Below, piece after piece: positions 1 to 9,561 of a stretch of DNA of 28,088 bases (position 1 is its first letter; every line of letters begins with the position of its first letter). Location: NCBI GenBank assembly GCA_001949185.1, contig BDGG01000003.1, positions 211,247 to 239,334 of the forward strand. The letters run 5' to 3'. A model generated the notes under the pieces. It made no database searches. It worked only from the letters and a program-made list of their open reading frames with translations, and was not told where the DNA came from. A program made the translations under genes and the position numbers. The DNA comes from Ramazzottius varieornatus. Its lineage: Eukaryota > Tardigrada > Eutardigrada > Parachela > Ramazzottiidae.

Positions 1-49
1 TTTTCGGTACGGCGGTACGGAAGCACGTACGTACGCGACCGATCCACAA

Positions 50-241
50 ATACACTTTTCGACACTTTTCTACGTTTGAATTTTTATTTTTCCGCCTGGC
101 AATCAATTTTTACTGGCCCACAATATCTCGTCGCGCGTGTAATACACTTTTCGACACTTCTCTGCGGTTGAATTTCCATTTTTCCTTCTTTTCCGCCTGC
201 CCCATGATTTGTACTGGCCCATTATTTCTCGTCCTGTGTGT
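50..241 (+). repeat. Tandem pair of about 95-bp imperfect repeats
   Basis: Two diverged copies lie head to tail, at about 50-141 and 142-241. Each begins ATACACTTTTCGACACTT, continues through a TTTTTCC...TTCCGCCTG core, and ends near TACTGGCCCA and a GTGTA. The same pattern can be seen inverted at about 4580-4705 and again in direct orientation, more diverged, at about 4900-4995. The copies therefore lie on both sides of the first Ly6-like gene. They may be parts of a transposon end or a duplicated promoter region; the sequence alone does not decide. Confidence 0.65.
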
Positions 242-484
242 ACTGTGTATGTTTGTTAGAGATCTTCAGCCCATAATCATATGGTCGCTGGTAGGCTTTT
301 TTGCTCGATCCGACCAACGACAGGCCCAACTTTCGTCAGAAAGTAGTATATTTGATCCAGACATTCAGAACGCGATCCTTTGTATCCGGGTATATCGCGC
401 CATGTTCACCGATCGTTTTGAGTTTCATGTCTTCCCGTGGCTGGAGTTTTGTGTGCAAAATTCTCAAAAGAGAACTTGAGAAAA

Positions 485-3400
485 ATGTATATCTCAGTTA
501 AGCGTTTCGCCTTCCTTCTTGCAGTTTTATTTGCGTTGAGTCCTTTCGCGTTTCCCACAGGTAAGACTCGGTTTATAATCACCCTCTGCATGGGTTTGCT
601 TCTTACATATGTGCCCGTCTTTGTAACAAGTAACGCGTTGAGGTGCATCACGTGCAATGAAATGGAGCAAGATGCGCATGCAATAAATGTAACCGGTATG
701 CGCGCACAGCCCGTTTGCGCCGGGTATGACGGTGAGCCCCTTAGATGCCTCACGTTCACTGGGCTGAATTACGTAAATTTCAACGGTAAGACCAGCTCCG
801 CAAACTCGATTGGTGGGTTTGTCCAAGCTTTCTGCAATAGTCCAGAATAGACTTGCGAAGACACTGCTTTACGTCTTTTAGTGGACGCAACCCAGCGAAG
901 GTGAGGCACATTGAGGTTTAGGAGAGCGTACTTTGGAAACTTTCTTGCCATATGAGTTCACGCCATACAGCTGCATACTGTATAATCGCGCTTTGCTACG
1001 GTTGGTAACTCATTTCAGGCATACTGGGCCAGCAACCCGTCGGTTCGGTGGCTTTAGCCGTCAAACATGTGACAACTTGATGTATGGCGAGAAATTTACA
1101 GGCAAGAAGCGCCCTCGGGGACGAGGTGCACGTCCCAGCTACAGGTTGTGTCAGCCAAGTTGGCGGTGTGGAAGTTTTCTTCCCTTCAAAAAATTGAGTG
1201 TCAATGCTCTTTGGTTTATTCTATTTCAGTCCTGTTTTGTAGAAGGGTGTATTCTTGGGTTATTTCTAATTGGTCAGGACGAATTGTTTTCGGTTCTGAC
1301 CCCAGGTGTGTGTCCGAGGGTCTTTGGGTAGTTCGATAGAGCAACTCATGTACTGCGTAGCGCATGTTAGGAAAGTGGTTTTTGACCGCTGGTCTGGGAG
1401 ATAGGCAGCCGGAAGCTAGAAGTCCAAAAACATGAAATTACCATAATTACATGACAAAACTGGGCAAAATTAGCTGTATTGAAATTCAGCAACCACAGTA
1501 CCGAAATTTCGCAAAAGTAGGACTGCAGTGTTAAAATTAATATACGGAGGATAATGGTAGGGAAACTGAACTGTGGCGTAGATAATCAAGGAAACACAGG
1601 TCACGTGCTGCCAACATGTAATGCATTTCCTACCTTGTATACTGCCGCTTATCTATTTCAACTCCTTTCTCTTTAGCCTACTCGTACCCCTGCCTTGCCT
1701 GTCTACAGTGTACGCCAATATGGTCACCCGAAACTGGGCGGAGTTTTTGGGCGTTAACCACAACCCCGACAACTAATGAACAACAGCCAACTGCTGGATT
1801 TATTTATTTTACAATGAGCAGAACACTAACAGTAAAACAGAAACGTATACCATAAAACAGGAAATCTCATGAGGTAAAACACGAAAGACAACCGAAAATG
1901 AAATTATGAGTTCAGTAAGGGATGCGAGCACCGGAGTTGTTGATACACTCAGTCATTCTGCTGTACATCGAGCTCACCAGGTTACTGCAGTACTCGGGAG
2001 TAACAATTACCTTCCATGCTTCCTGAATTAGAGTGTCAAGCTCCTCAAGATCTTTCGGTCTTCGATCACAGATATACATATTCATTTTTCCCCAGACATT
2101 CTCGATGACATTGAGGTCTGGCGATCTAGACGGCCATGTCAACACCTAAAAGAAGTACGAAAAATTTGTGTACTTATGTTTATCCAAAAACAAAATATAT
2201 TGTGTAACATGGGCGTATCAGATAAAAAACACTATTGTTTTACGAGAAAAAAACTTTGAATGAGTCCGCTCATCCGCCTTTGCGCCTAACACCCTTCCGC
2301 AACGTTTTCGCTCGATTCAACAACCGATTGGTCTGCTCTAGTAAATTTGAAAATTGAAAACAGAAATATTTAAATACTGTTTAATAGAAAGCGTACTTAC
2401 TTCTATTCCTTCTCGCCAGAAAAATTGACCCATCCGTCTAGAGGTGTGTACTGGACACTTGTCTTGCTGGAACACCAAATCCCGACCATGCTTCTCAAGA
2501 TACGGAAGTAGTCGCTCGAACAAAACTTCTTCGTAGGCGCCCGAACCTATTCGACCGTCAACTCGAATTAACGCTACAAGTCCACATGCTGTGATGGCAC
2601 CCCACAACATTATCCCGCCTTTAATGCGCGTACCTACGGCGACTTGCAAGTCTTCATCGTGACGGTTTTCCTCCTTCAAGTACCAGCACTATAACGATAA
2701 GTGATAAGTATATCGAATTTATCAGATTCATTAAACGCGTTAACGTGTTAAATTTAACAGGCACCTTGCGTTTTCGACGAAAGCCTTAAACAATTGACCA
2801 AGGAAATAGAAAAATCGTTCCGAATGACAAACTTGCTTCTCGAAGACCTTAATACTTCGAGAGCAGAGACTCATGAATTTAGAAGGTTAAACGAACTGAT
2901 TTTCAGAAGGTTAATATTATTTACCTCGATCTTACCACCGTGCAAGTTGAAACGAAATTCGTCACTGAAAACCACATCATGGAACAGGGTGGGGTTTTCC
3001 AGGAGTTGTTCACACTGAAACAGGCACCAGAACACCCGGTTGTCTTTGTGCTCCTGGGTTAACTCGTCGAGAACAGCTTTGGATCGACGAGTCTTAAACT
3101 CACGAAGCCGATTCAGCAACGTCCGGTGGGCGAGTCCAGCTTCGAGGGCATCGTGGCCGCACTCAGCTCCCGCTTTGACTGAACGAGCCCAAGCATTTCG
3201 GCGTCCTGCTCCCCGCTCGTGATACGAGGTCGTCACTTGGGTTTCACCACTTTCCGCTTCTTGGTTTCGGGATCATAATTCTCGATTGCGTTCTTCACCC
3301 ACTTGTGGTCTTTTCCCATCACACGCCCAACAGCACTCAGATTCTTGTTTTTCGCTGAAAACAACTTAAAAACAACGCTGACAAGGGTTGGGTCCACTGG

Positions 3401-4557
3401 CATACCACGAACCATCTTGAATTCACGAGAAGATATTAGAATTTGCGACCCAAAGGATCCGGAGCTGAAAGGATCGCTCGGTAATACAGCTTAGTATATC
3501 GCACTACCGGTTGTTGCGCAACAGGTTCATTAGCAATCAGCTGTGCCTATTTACGTTTAATCAACCATGTCTAATCAACCAGATCACTTTTCCTGGTTTT
3601 TAACTGGTCGTCTGCGGCTTGGCTGACGCCCAAAAACTCCGCCCAGTTTCGGGTGACCATATTGGCGTATACTGTAGATGCGTCTCATATACGGCTGACT
3701 TACTGGCTTCTCTGCTTGTTCCCGTTTGTAGTAAATATGCAACATTTCATCCAAATGAAGCGAATACCCACCACGAAACATTAATTATACATTATAAGGC
3801 TATCGAATATCAGGCTGGGGGCTTTTTAATTACCTATGGATATTCCGGAGGGGAAGAAACTTCAAAGCAATTTCCCCAAGTTCCTATCGCTGCCCATGGT
3901 CGCCCAATTTAATTGGAGATACAACTCGTCGAGCTCTACAAGCTCATGACAAAATCGATTTTTTCCGAATTATTTCAAGTATAAACCCTTCTATAAAACA
4001 GGCCTCATTTCGAGTAAATACAGCTCACAATCTGAACTTGTTTTCTGTGTTCGTAAGTTAAATCAATCAGAAACGGGGGCACCTTTGGGGTGCCCCCGTT
4101 TCTGATTGTTCTCACAACTGAAACTTTCTCACGCAGTTTCGAATCAGTGCTTTGCTCGAAGGTTCAGGAATTCAACGATCATGTGCTGCTGCTCGAAGGT
4201 TCAGGAATCCAACGATCATGTGCTGCTCGGGGTTTTGTCAGTGTGGTTGGAGCATCGGAATCGGTAGACAGCTGTGAACGCGTCTTGAGCTTCAGAGTTG
4301 CACTTGGAGATCGGACACAGTATTGGAATGGCGACCTTTGTTTGTGTTCCGACAGCCGTAATGCTTGTAACACAAGTGCCTGTCATACCCGGCAGTCTTA
4401 CTTTGATTCATTTAACTGTGCTCTTGTCTCTGTTCCGGTTTTCCCGCTCGTAAACCCAGCGGCGAACGATGCTGCAAATATCAGTGTAACAGTATGTTTA
4501 CGTAAGATGGTATGTACTATGGTGGAGCTTTTCTACTCTTCATTCTGTAGGCAGTAA
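485..4557 (+). CDS. Ly6/uPAR-like secreted or surface protein, interrupted by a transposon (possibly non-functional)
   Basis: The frame from 485 encodes a hydrophobic leader, then a three-finger (Ly6/uPAR) start with the RCITCNEM motif and more cysteines in PVCAG and LRCLTF. A second start at 590 would also give a good signal peptide. The exon probably ends at 785 (GTAAGA donor) or 812 (GTGGGT donor), both phase 1. The closing Ly6 motif, GDLCLCSDSRNACN, lies 3.4 kb away. An acceptor at 4266-4267 opens a phase-1-compatible exon (4268-4557) beginning DSCER, which matches the RRSCE start of the last exon of the paralog at 5716-6402. A Tc1 element (1706-3674) sits in the gap. Two of the paralog's ten cysteines lack counterparts, and the C-terminus has no clean GPI tail. 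The gene may be spliced normally, altered, or dead. Family assignment is fairly secure; the exon model is tentative. Confidence 0.5.
1706..3674 (-). mobile_element. Tc1-type DNA transposon, nearly complete, TA target site on both sides
   Basis: The element begins CAGTGTACGCC and its other end, read inward, begins CAGTATACGCC. The terminal inverted repeats (1706-1754 and 3626-3674) are 49 bp with one mismatch. TA dinucleotides at 1704-1705 and 3675-3676 are the expected target-site duplication of Tc1/mariner elements. The 1,969-bp body carries one transposase gene on the minus strand. The near-identity of the two ends suggests a fairly recent insertion, although the transposase frame carries a lesion. 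The element lies in the putative large intron of the first Ly6-like gene. Confidence 0.93.
1912..3415 (-). pseudogene. Tc1-family DD34E transposase with introns and one frameshift
   Basis: Read from 3415 downward. The first part has a helix-turn-helix-like segment (SAVGRVMGKDHKWVKNAI). The first exon runs to 2925 (GTAAAT donor), the second is 2688-2401 (ends before GTAAGT), and the third is 2145-1912. The joins at 2925/2688 and 2401/2145 keep frame. The catalytic triad is visible: first Asp in VVFSDEFRF, second in VFQQDKCPVH, and Glu in SPDLNVIENVWG. Splicing out the last intron puts 34 residues between the second Asp and the Glu, the Tc1 spacing. Total length is about 337 residues, normal for Tc1. 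Near 3235 the frame ends at a TGA after KVVKPK, and the downstream part is one base out of phase, which fits a 1-nt deletion. The copy is probably inactive unless this is an assembly error. Confidence 0.85.
3675..4063. other. Stretch without a recognised gene
   Basis: This lies between the right end of the Tc1 element and the hairpin at 4064. The open frame at 3619-3912 overlaps the transposon end and shows no recognisable domain. I see only AT-rich intron-like sequence. Confidence 0.4.
4064..4108. repeat. Perfect 20-bp inverted repeat (hairpin), 5-nt loop
   Basis: The arms at 4064-4083 and 4089-4108 are exact reverse complements, with a GGGGGCACC core and a TTTGG loop. The stem is very GC-rich at its tip. 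It lies in the putative intron of the first Ly6-like gene, upstream of the last exon. It could be a remnant of a foldback element or an RNA hairpin. No function can be assigned from sequence. Confidence 0.9.
4154..4227 (+). repeat. Tandem duplication of a 37-bp unit
   Basis: Units at 4154-4190 and 4191-4227 begin GCTCGAAGGTTCAGGAAT and differ at one base. They lie directly upstream of the proposed last exon of the first Ly6-like gene. They read through in one open frame, but I place them in the intron. Confidence 0.93.
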
Positions 4558-5715
4558 AGTTTTACAGTACACCTACGATGGGAGATTATGGAACAGGCGG
4601 AAGAGACGACAAAATGGAAAATTAATCGTGGAGAAAGCTGAGAAGCATCGAAAAGTGTATTAGAGTGAGTCGGCCGTGTACGTACACTGTACGTGCATCC
4701 GTGTCCCTACTGTTCTCATTTGCATTCTCGTATCTCCTGAACTCGCTGTCTAACTTCGATAACCACAAGGCTATTCCGAAGCAGATAGCTTGAAATCTTC
4801 AAACGAGTGACGGTCGAGCCGATTCGTCGAGCCGATGGGCACTGTTCATGACAATTTTCTACCGTTAAATTTCACTGCGTTACGTCATATGCTCGCTTTT
4901 CGTTGCTGGCTCGCATTTAGCATGTAAATTTGCCGTCCTTTCCGCTGTCTCATACTTTTTACTGTCCCATACTTACCCATCTTACGTGTAATAAAAAGAG
5001 TATACGACCTCTTCGCGAAAGTTTCGTATGAAACTTCTCCTGGAGATTGCTTCTGCCGCAATCAACGGAGCCATGTTTTCGCTACATCTGGCAATTTCGT
5101 TGTTTCCCTGAAGCTATCACGTAACGAGAGAGCGAGACCCCAAAAACGACGCTCATTTCGTTGTTCGAACCGGCGAGAGATTGCGGTTGGTTGATTGATT
5201 GAAGAGTCGGCTCGACTGTCACGCGCCTGTTTCGTCAAGCTGTCTGTTGCAAAAAAGCCTTAAGATCATCAAAGTTGGACAACGGGTTCAGCAGATACAA
5301 GGATGCAAATGAGCATCATGAGGTGGCGGTGTAATATATGACGATGACTGTATAAGCTGCATTTTGAGTGGTTTGAACCTCGTGTCATTCGACCTCACAA
5401 GACTAATAATGCCAAACGGTAAATCTTCAGTAGCATGGGAAAGCAAAGTTCCTGATATCGATGCCAAGATTGCTACATGGCGGGCCAGGCATCGTATCAC
5501 GACCGCGATAAAAGGTGTTTACTGCCTGTAATGTTTATACAGTTCATAGGAAAAGTGCGCAACGGTTGGAAACCAGGCCGGCTCTCACACCCCAGTCTCG
5601 TGGCCTTCTTCCACCTATATGCTGACCGTTTCCAGCCAAAATATGCTGGTGTGTTAAAAGAATTCGCCCAAGTGAATATTCACCCAATTACCATCAGCTA
5701 CTCTTCAATGTCACA
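4558..5715. other. Intergenic stretch with diverged copies of the 5' repeat
   Basis: No gene recognised. An inverted copy of the repeat seen at 50-241 occupies about 4580-4705, including the reverse complement of ATACACTTTTCGA and of the TTCCGCCTG core. A further direct copy lies at about 4900-4995 (TTTACTGTCCCATA ... CGTGTAATA). The remainder, including open frames at 5288-5500 (minus) and 5477-5743, shows no domain and is probably upstream sequence of the next gene. Confidence 0.5.
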
Positions 5716-6402
5716 ATGTGGGAAAGCGGGCATCTCGTTTTAGGAATGGTTATGGCTCTTGTCTCAATGTCAGGTAAGTTCGGATATTTGCCGATTAGCA
5801 TAACACTACATTGTAGAATTTTCTAATAGCTGGTATCGCAGTTGCAGTGGGAAAGAAGTCAGAGGGTCTAATCTGCAACGTCTGCAACTCGATGACAGAA
5901 GGAAAAGTAACAGCATGCAGAGAGCCATCGACGTACTTTTCGGTCAACTGTACGGCAAAGATCCCCCACTTGAAGTACTGTGTCCTGATTAACGGGAATC
6001 TCACTACGGTGGAGTCCAACGGCTTCAGGAATGAAGTTATAGGTACGGACATCGTAGCCATGCTGATTGACTGATTACTACTGTATCGGGCATCTCTATT
6101 TCGCAGGACCCAGGAGAAGTTGCGAATTCGATCTGGATCGGTATGAATTGTTCTCGAAAGACCAGAAGCCGGGCTGTTTCAAGAGAACCATCGACAAACC
6201 GCACTATTTAGCTTACACGCATTTCCATTTCGACGGTGAAATCTGTCTGTGTAACGACGAGGATAACTGTAACTCGGGCGACACCTGGGTACCCAAGCAG
6301 AAAGTGGGTACCAAACACGGCAAAAGTTCAGCACGCACGAACACATCCCTTCGATTGATATTAGTGGTGTATTCTTTTATTTTTCTTGTTCTTTCATGGT
6401 GA
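5716..6402 (+). CDS. Ly6/uPAR-like, probably GPI-anchored surface protein
   Basis: Three exons: 5716-5773, 5842-6042 and 6107-6402, all joined in phase 1 at GT-AG introns, giving about 184 residues. The first exon supplies a hydrophobic leader (LVLGMVMALVSMS). The mature part shows the ten-cysteine Ly6/uPAR pattern: ICNVC at its start, four single cysteines in the middle, then SCEF, PGCF and the closing ICLCNDEDNCN. The last 20 residues are hydrophobic (LRLILVVYSFIFLVLS) and follow a small-residue, basic stretch, as in GPI-anchored proteins. Such proteins act at the cell surface, often as receptor or channel modulators; the specific role here is unknown. It is a tandem paralog of the gene at 485-4557, with the same intron phases. 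Another ATG within exon 1, at codon 11, could also start translation. Confidence 0.85.
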
Positions 6403-6878
6403 GGAATCTTTCACCTTTTTCCCTGATGTTGGTTTTCGTAGCTTGGGCTGTCTGAGCTTGCAATGCAGTACTCTGCTGATCGTGTGAAGTACGGAAGAAA
6501 TACGATAGGACATGTGTACCGAGTGCCGTCGTGAAAATGATATGTACTTGGGATTTTTCATACTAGAAGTACGGATACCGCCACCGCGAAAATAGCCTTG
6601 ACATCAACAATGGCAGTTATGACAAATTCGACCTGAACAATGGACACATGAGTCAGAACGCGCAGCCATTACGTCGGATGAGACTATCGGCTAGTTTTCG
6701 TCAACACAAAGCAGTGATAGTTGGATCCTCAAGTCATTTTCTCTTCTACAATTATTTTGACTAGGCGATCGTTTCCAACTTTTAGTTACTGATGCATGGA
6801 TGTTCTAACGTTTAGCTTTACCACGTATACACAATACACTACGGCTTTTTATTGCTGTCTGCATATTCCCAGATATTG
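6403..6878. other. Intergenic stretch, nothing recognised
   Basis: This lies between the Ly6-like gene and the first chitin-binding gene. It has no convincing open frame, repeat or RNA gene. It probably holds the 3' UTR of the former and regulatory sequence of the latter. Confidence 0.4.
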
Positions 6879-6884
6879 TATAAA
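6879..6884 (+). promoter_or_regulatory. TATAAA, very close to the proposed start codon
   Basis: TATAAA lies only 12 nt before the ATG at 6896. A working TATA box would start transcription about 25-30 nt downstream, that is after this ATG. Either the box is not used or translation begins elsewhere. Confidence 0.3.
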
Positions 6885-6895
6885 CTGCCGTCAAA

Positions 6896-8508
6896 ATGGA
6901 AAAATGGTATTGTAACGGTACGTTAGCTGGATGCCTTTTGGGCGGGGTATCTGTCTCGCCTATGTTTCGCACAATGCTGTTTTCTAGGTGTGTACGGAAT
7001 AGTCTTTCCCGTATTCTTCTCTGTTGTGATATACGGTCGTTATCCGGTACGTTTCACAGTCACATTCTCGAACCTTTTCCACATGGATCTTTCTGTTGGA
7101 AGGCAAACATCAGAAATTTGTCAACTGATTCTTACAGCAGCAGCAAAGGAGCAGTCAGTCGGCATTCTGTAATGGTCCACCGGGTTACAAAGCCGATGTA
7201 CTTTCCGGTTGTGAGACGTACCACTATTGCCACTCTGACGGTACTCGCGAGAGCTTCTCCTGTCCCTTTGGTATGGTCTTTGACGAGATGCGGAGCACCT
7301 GCGACACATGGAACAACGTCAACTGCCCAGGTCCCACTGGTGGCATCGTCAGTGCCAGCAGCCCAGAAGGTACATCGCCGAACCAGCCACCACCCGCCAG
7401 TGACGTGCCACCCAATCCTCCTGCTCACCTTCCCAGTAGCCCTCCCAACCCTGCTAACCCTAACGGTGGTACGCCTATGGACTTCCTGGCGGCTTTGCTG
7501 TTTCCTCCACTATCTAACCAACAGAACCTCGGCGACTTTGTGCACACAGCGCCATCGGGTGTCCGGCAGTCCTTCATGCGAGTAGCGGGCGAAGGTCAGC
7601 TGTCACCTAATCAGCCATATCCACCTTACGTCGAGCCGTTATCCAATACACCATATCGACCGGTTCCTCAAGAGCACCCCTCATACAATGAAGGTGGCAG
7701 CCGTGGAGGAGGAGGTAAATTTTCTGACGAAATACAGTAAAATACCGTCTAGACGTTTTCGCAGAGCTGAGATTTATCTTAACGTCCGAAACATTTCCAT
7801 TTTTCGTTTGAAATTGAAATTTTAATTTCCTTTCAGTTTTTTGCAGCTTCGTTTACAGTAAACAATTTTCAGCGGTAAAATACACAACTTGTTGTTAGGT
7901 ATGGGTGGAATGGGTCGCGAGTCTCCCGCGTCGAATAATGGCGGGTACAGAGGGCGCAACATGCGGCCTTCGCCAGCCATGAATCCTCTAGAGATGCCAC
8001 CGAGTAATCAGCACGGATATGACAGCGGACCAGTGCCGCCACATTTAATGGAGCGGGTGGCAGGTCCCTTGATCAGCGCCCCTCAGTCCCCTGCCCTGTC
8101 GTACAGTCACATGTTCGGGCAGCTGAACATGCCCACGGCCAACAATACCTACAGCATACCGCCGTCACTCCAACCCATTCCTGGTCTGACCCCCAACGCG
8201 CAGATCGAAGCCTTGAGACCGATATGGCAATCGCTGAGACGAAACCCATACCAGCCGCACTTGCGAAGGATGGCTTCGCTGATCGCTGGCGGAACTGCGG
8301 TACGAATCGAACAAACTGTTTTAACGTCCTCGTACAGCTCCCAACAGTGCGGATGTTATTTCAGATGGATATGGGAATAGTGAATGGAAACATGGTGAAC
8401 GATCCACTTGGAACGAAATCGGCGGTCGATCCCGCACTCGACCCAGCTTTGGCAGGAGCAAAGAAAAGCAAAGCGTTAGATGACGGTCTAGTTGACGCCA
8501 GAAGATAA
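6896..8508 (+). CDS. Secreted protein with one chitin-binding (CBM14/peritrophin-A) domain and long Pro/Asn/Gly-rich tail
   Basis: Proposed exons are 6896-6917, 6988-7046, 7138-7714, 7899-8299 and 8365-8508, all GT-AG with phases that fit, for about 400 residues. Exon 2 gives a hydrophobic leader (VYGIVFPVFFSVVIYG). Exon 3 starts with a six-cysteine CBM14 domain at about residues 38-90: FCNGPPGYKADVLSGC, YHYCHSDGT, SFSCPFGMVFDE, STCDTWNNVNC. This domain binds chitin in cuticle and peritrophic matrix proteins of ecdysozoans. The rest is low-complexity (PNPPAHLPSSPPNPANPN, GGSRGGGG, NNGGYRGRN), then a basic LRRNPYQPHLRRM segment and an acidic/basic end. If introns 3 and 4 were not removed, stops would follow soon after their donors. 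The two small 5' exons and the start codon are the weakest part. An AATAAA follows at 8774. It is probably extracellular. Confidence 0.8.
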
Positions 8509-8773
8509 TCATCGCGCTTTGAATACAGCCCATCGAAACCGCGCAATATAGTTTTACTGCTTTTGTCGGCAAATGTTTCATTTTGAATGTACTGTGGCTA
8601 TACTGTGGCAGGTGATGAAATTCCACACTGTTCAGTGCGAGTTGTCCCTCTCTCTTTTTTGCGGGTTTGAACCTATCGAAGGGAACGTGAAATTTGAGTG
8701 TTGTGAGCGTTAGCGTTCGGAGATTTCGAAGATGGTTGGGTATACTGTACATACTTTGTAGTGATGCTTGGAG

Positions 8774-8779
8774 AATAAA
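8774..8779 (+). terminator. AATAAA polyadenylation signal
   Basis: AATAAA lies 266 nt after the stop of the first chitin-binding gene, followed by a T/G-containing stretch (TGGCTCTTTGATTGTCG). The position fits a 3' end for that transcript. Confidence 0.55.
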
Positions 8780-9332
8780 AAGCACATGACGTACTAAAAC
8801 TGGCTCTTTGATTGTCGATCAACTGAATCCAGACGTATCAAAGCTTGATGCCATCGTGGCGTGTTTGGATGAAACCAATGCGGTCAAGTTCAAGTTTAAT
8901 CCTGGTTGAAGATGAACTGGACGGGTAAGATCATCCATCTTTTGATCTGTATCGTTCATGACATTAAATGATGCAGCTATCCCCAAGATCTGTCACATTC
9001 ACCTAAAGACGTTCATAGCTGACAACTACCTCTGTATGGACCCACAACGCCCATCTAAGCATTACAACACGGTGTAGGAAACGTGAGCTGTGTGCGTTCA
9101 TTAGCATGGAGCCATGTTAATGACAACCGGTCGCCAAGATGGCGCATGTCATCGCACCCGCGCAAGCTGACGTGCGAGCCACGCTAAGCTCCTGGAAGAA
9201 CGGCCAGCTCTGCATGAGCCGGCACGACCGTGGCCTACAAGGCAGCGGTCATTATTTTGCGACAACTTCTTAGCATCCAATTAACGACCCCTCATTATGA
9301 TGCTGGCCGGCAAAGAAGAGGCGCACTTGCCC
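8780..9332. other. Intergenic stretch upstream of the second chitin-binding gene
   Basis: I see no gene. The part after 9100 becomes more GC-rich (CCGGTCGCCAAGATGGCGCATG and following) and leads into a TATA box, so it is likely promoter-proximal regulatory DNA. No repeat or RNA gene seen. Confidence 0.4.
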
Positions 9333-9338
9333 TATAAA
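9333..9338 (+). promoter_or_regulatory. TATA box of the second chitin-binding gene
   Basis: TATAAA in the context CCCTATAAAGAGCG, 229 nt upstream of the start codon at 9562. A transcription start about 30 nt downstream (near 9365) would leave a 5' leader of about 200 nt. No other good TATA lies between here and the gene. Confidence 0.6.
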
Positions 9339-9561
9339 GAGCGCTTACACAACACTTGAGCGTCTTTCCATACCATCTTTCGCATTCGAGCTCCTCATTA
9401 ACCGACAGTATCGTTTCCAAGTTTCTCGCGCATATCATCTCGCTGTCTTCGCTGCAGCATTCCATTATGAGGGCAGTTCGGTCCGCTTGCTGAGTCTTGC
9501 TAACGTTCTCGTTTTTCTTCTCGTATCATCTTCCCATACTACACTTCCTATTCGAGGAACG

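Noticed and set aside
168-479. Open frame of 103 residues at the window start
   Set aside because: It starts at TTG, overlaps the tandem repeat and shows no domain; composition looks like non-coding sequence.
933-1331. Possible extra exon of the first Ly6-like gene (RQTCDNLMYGEKF) after a good TTTCAG acceptor at 1018
   Set aside because: The acceptor phase does not fit either donor of the upstream exon, and the exon at 4268 fits in phase and in its SCE start.
7132-7428. Minus-strand open frames over the CBM14 exon
   Set aside because: They are antisense to a clear six-cysteine chitin-binding domain and have no features of their own.
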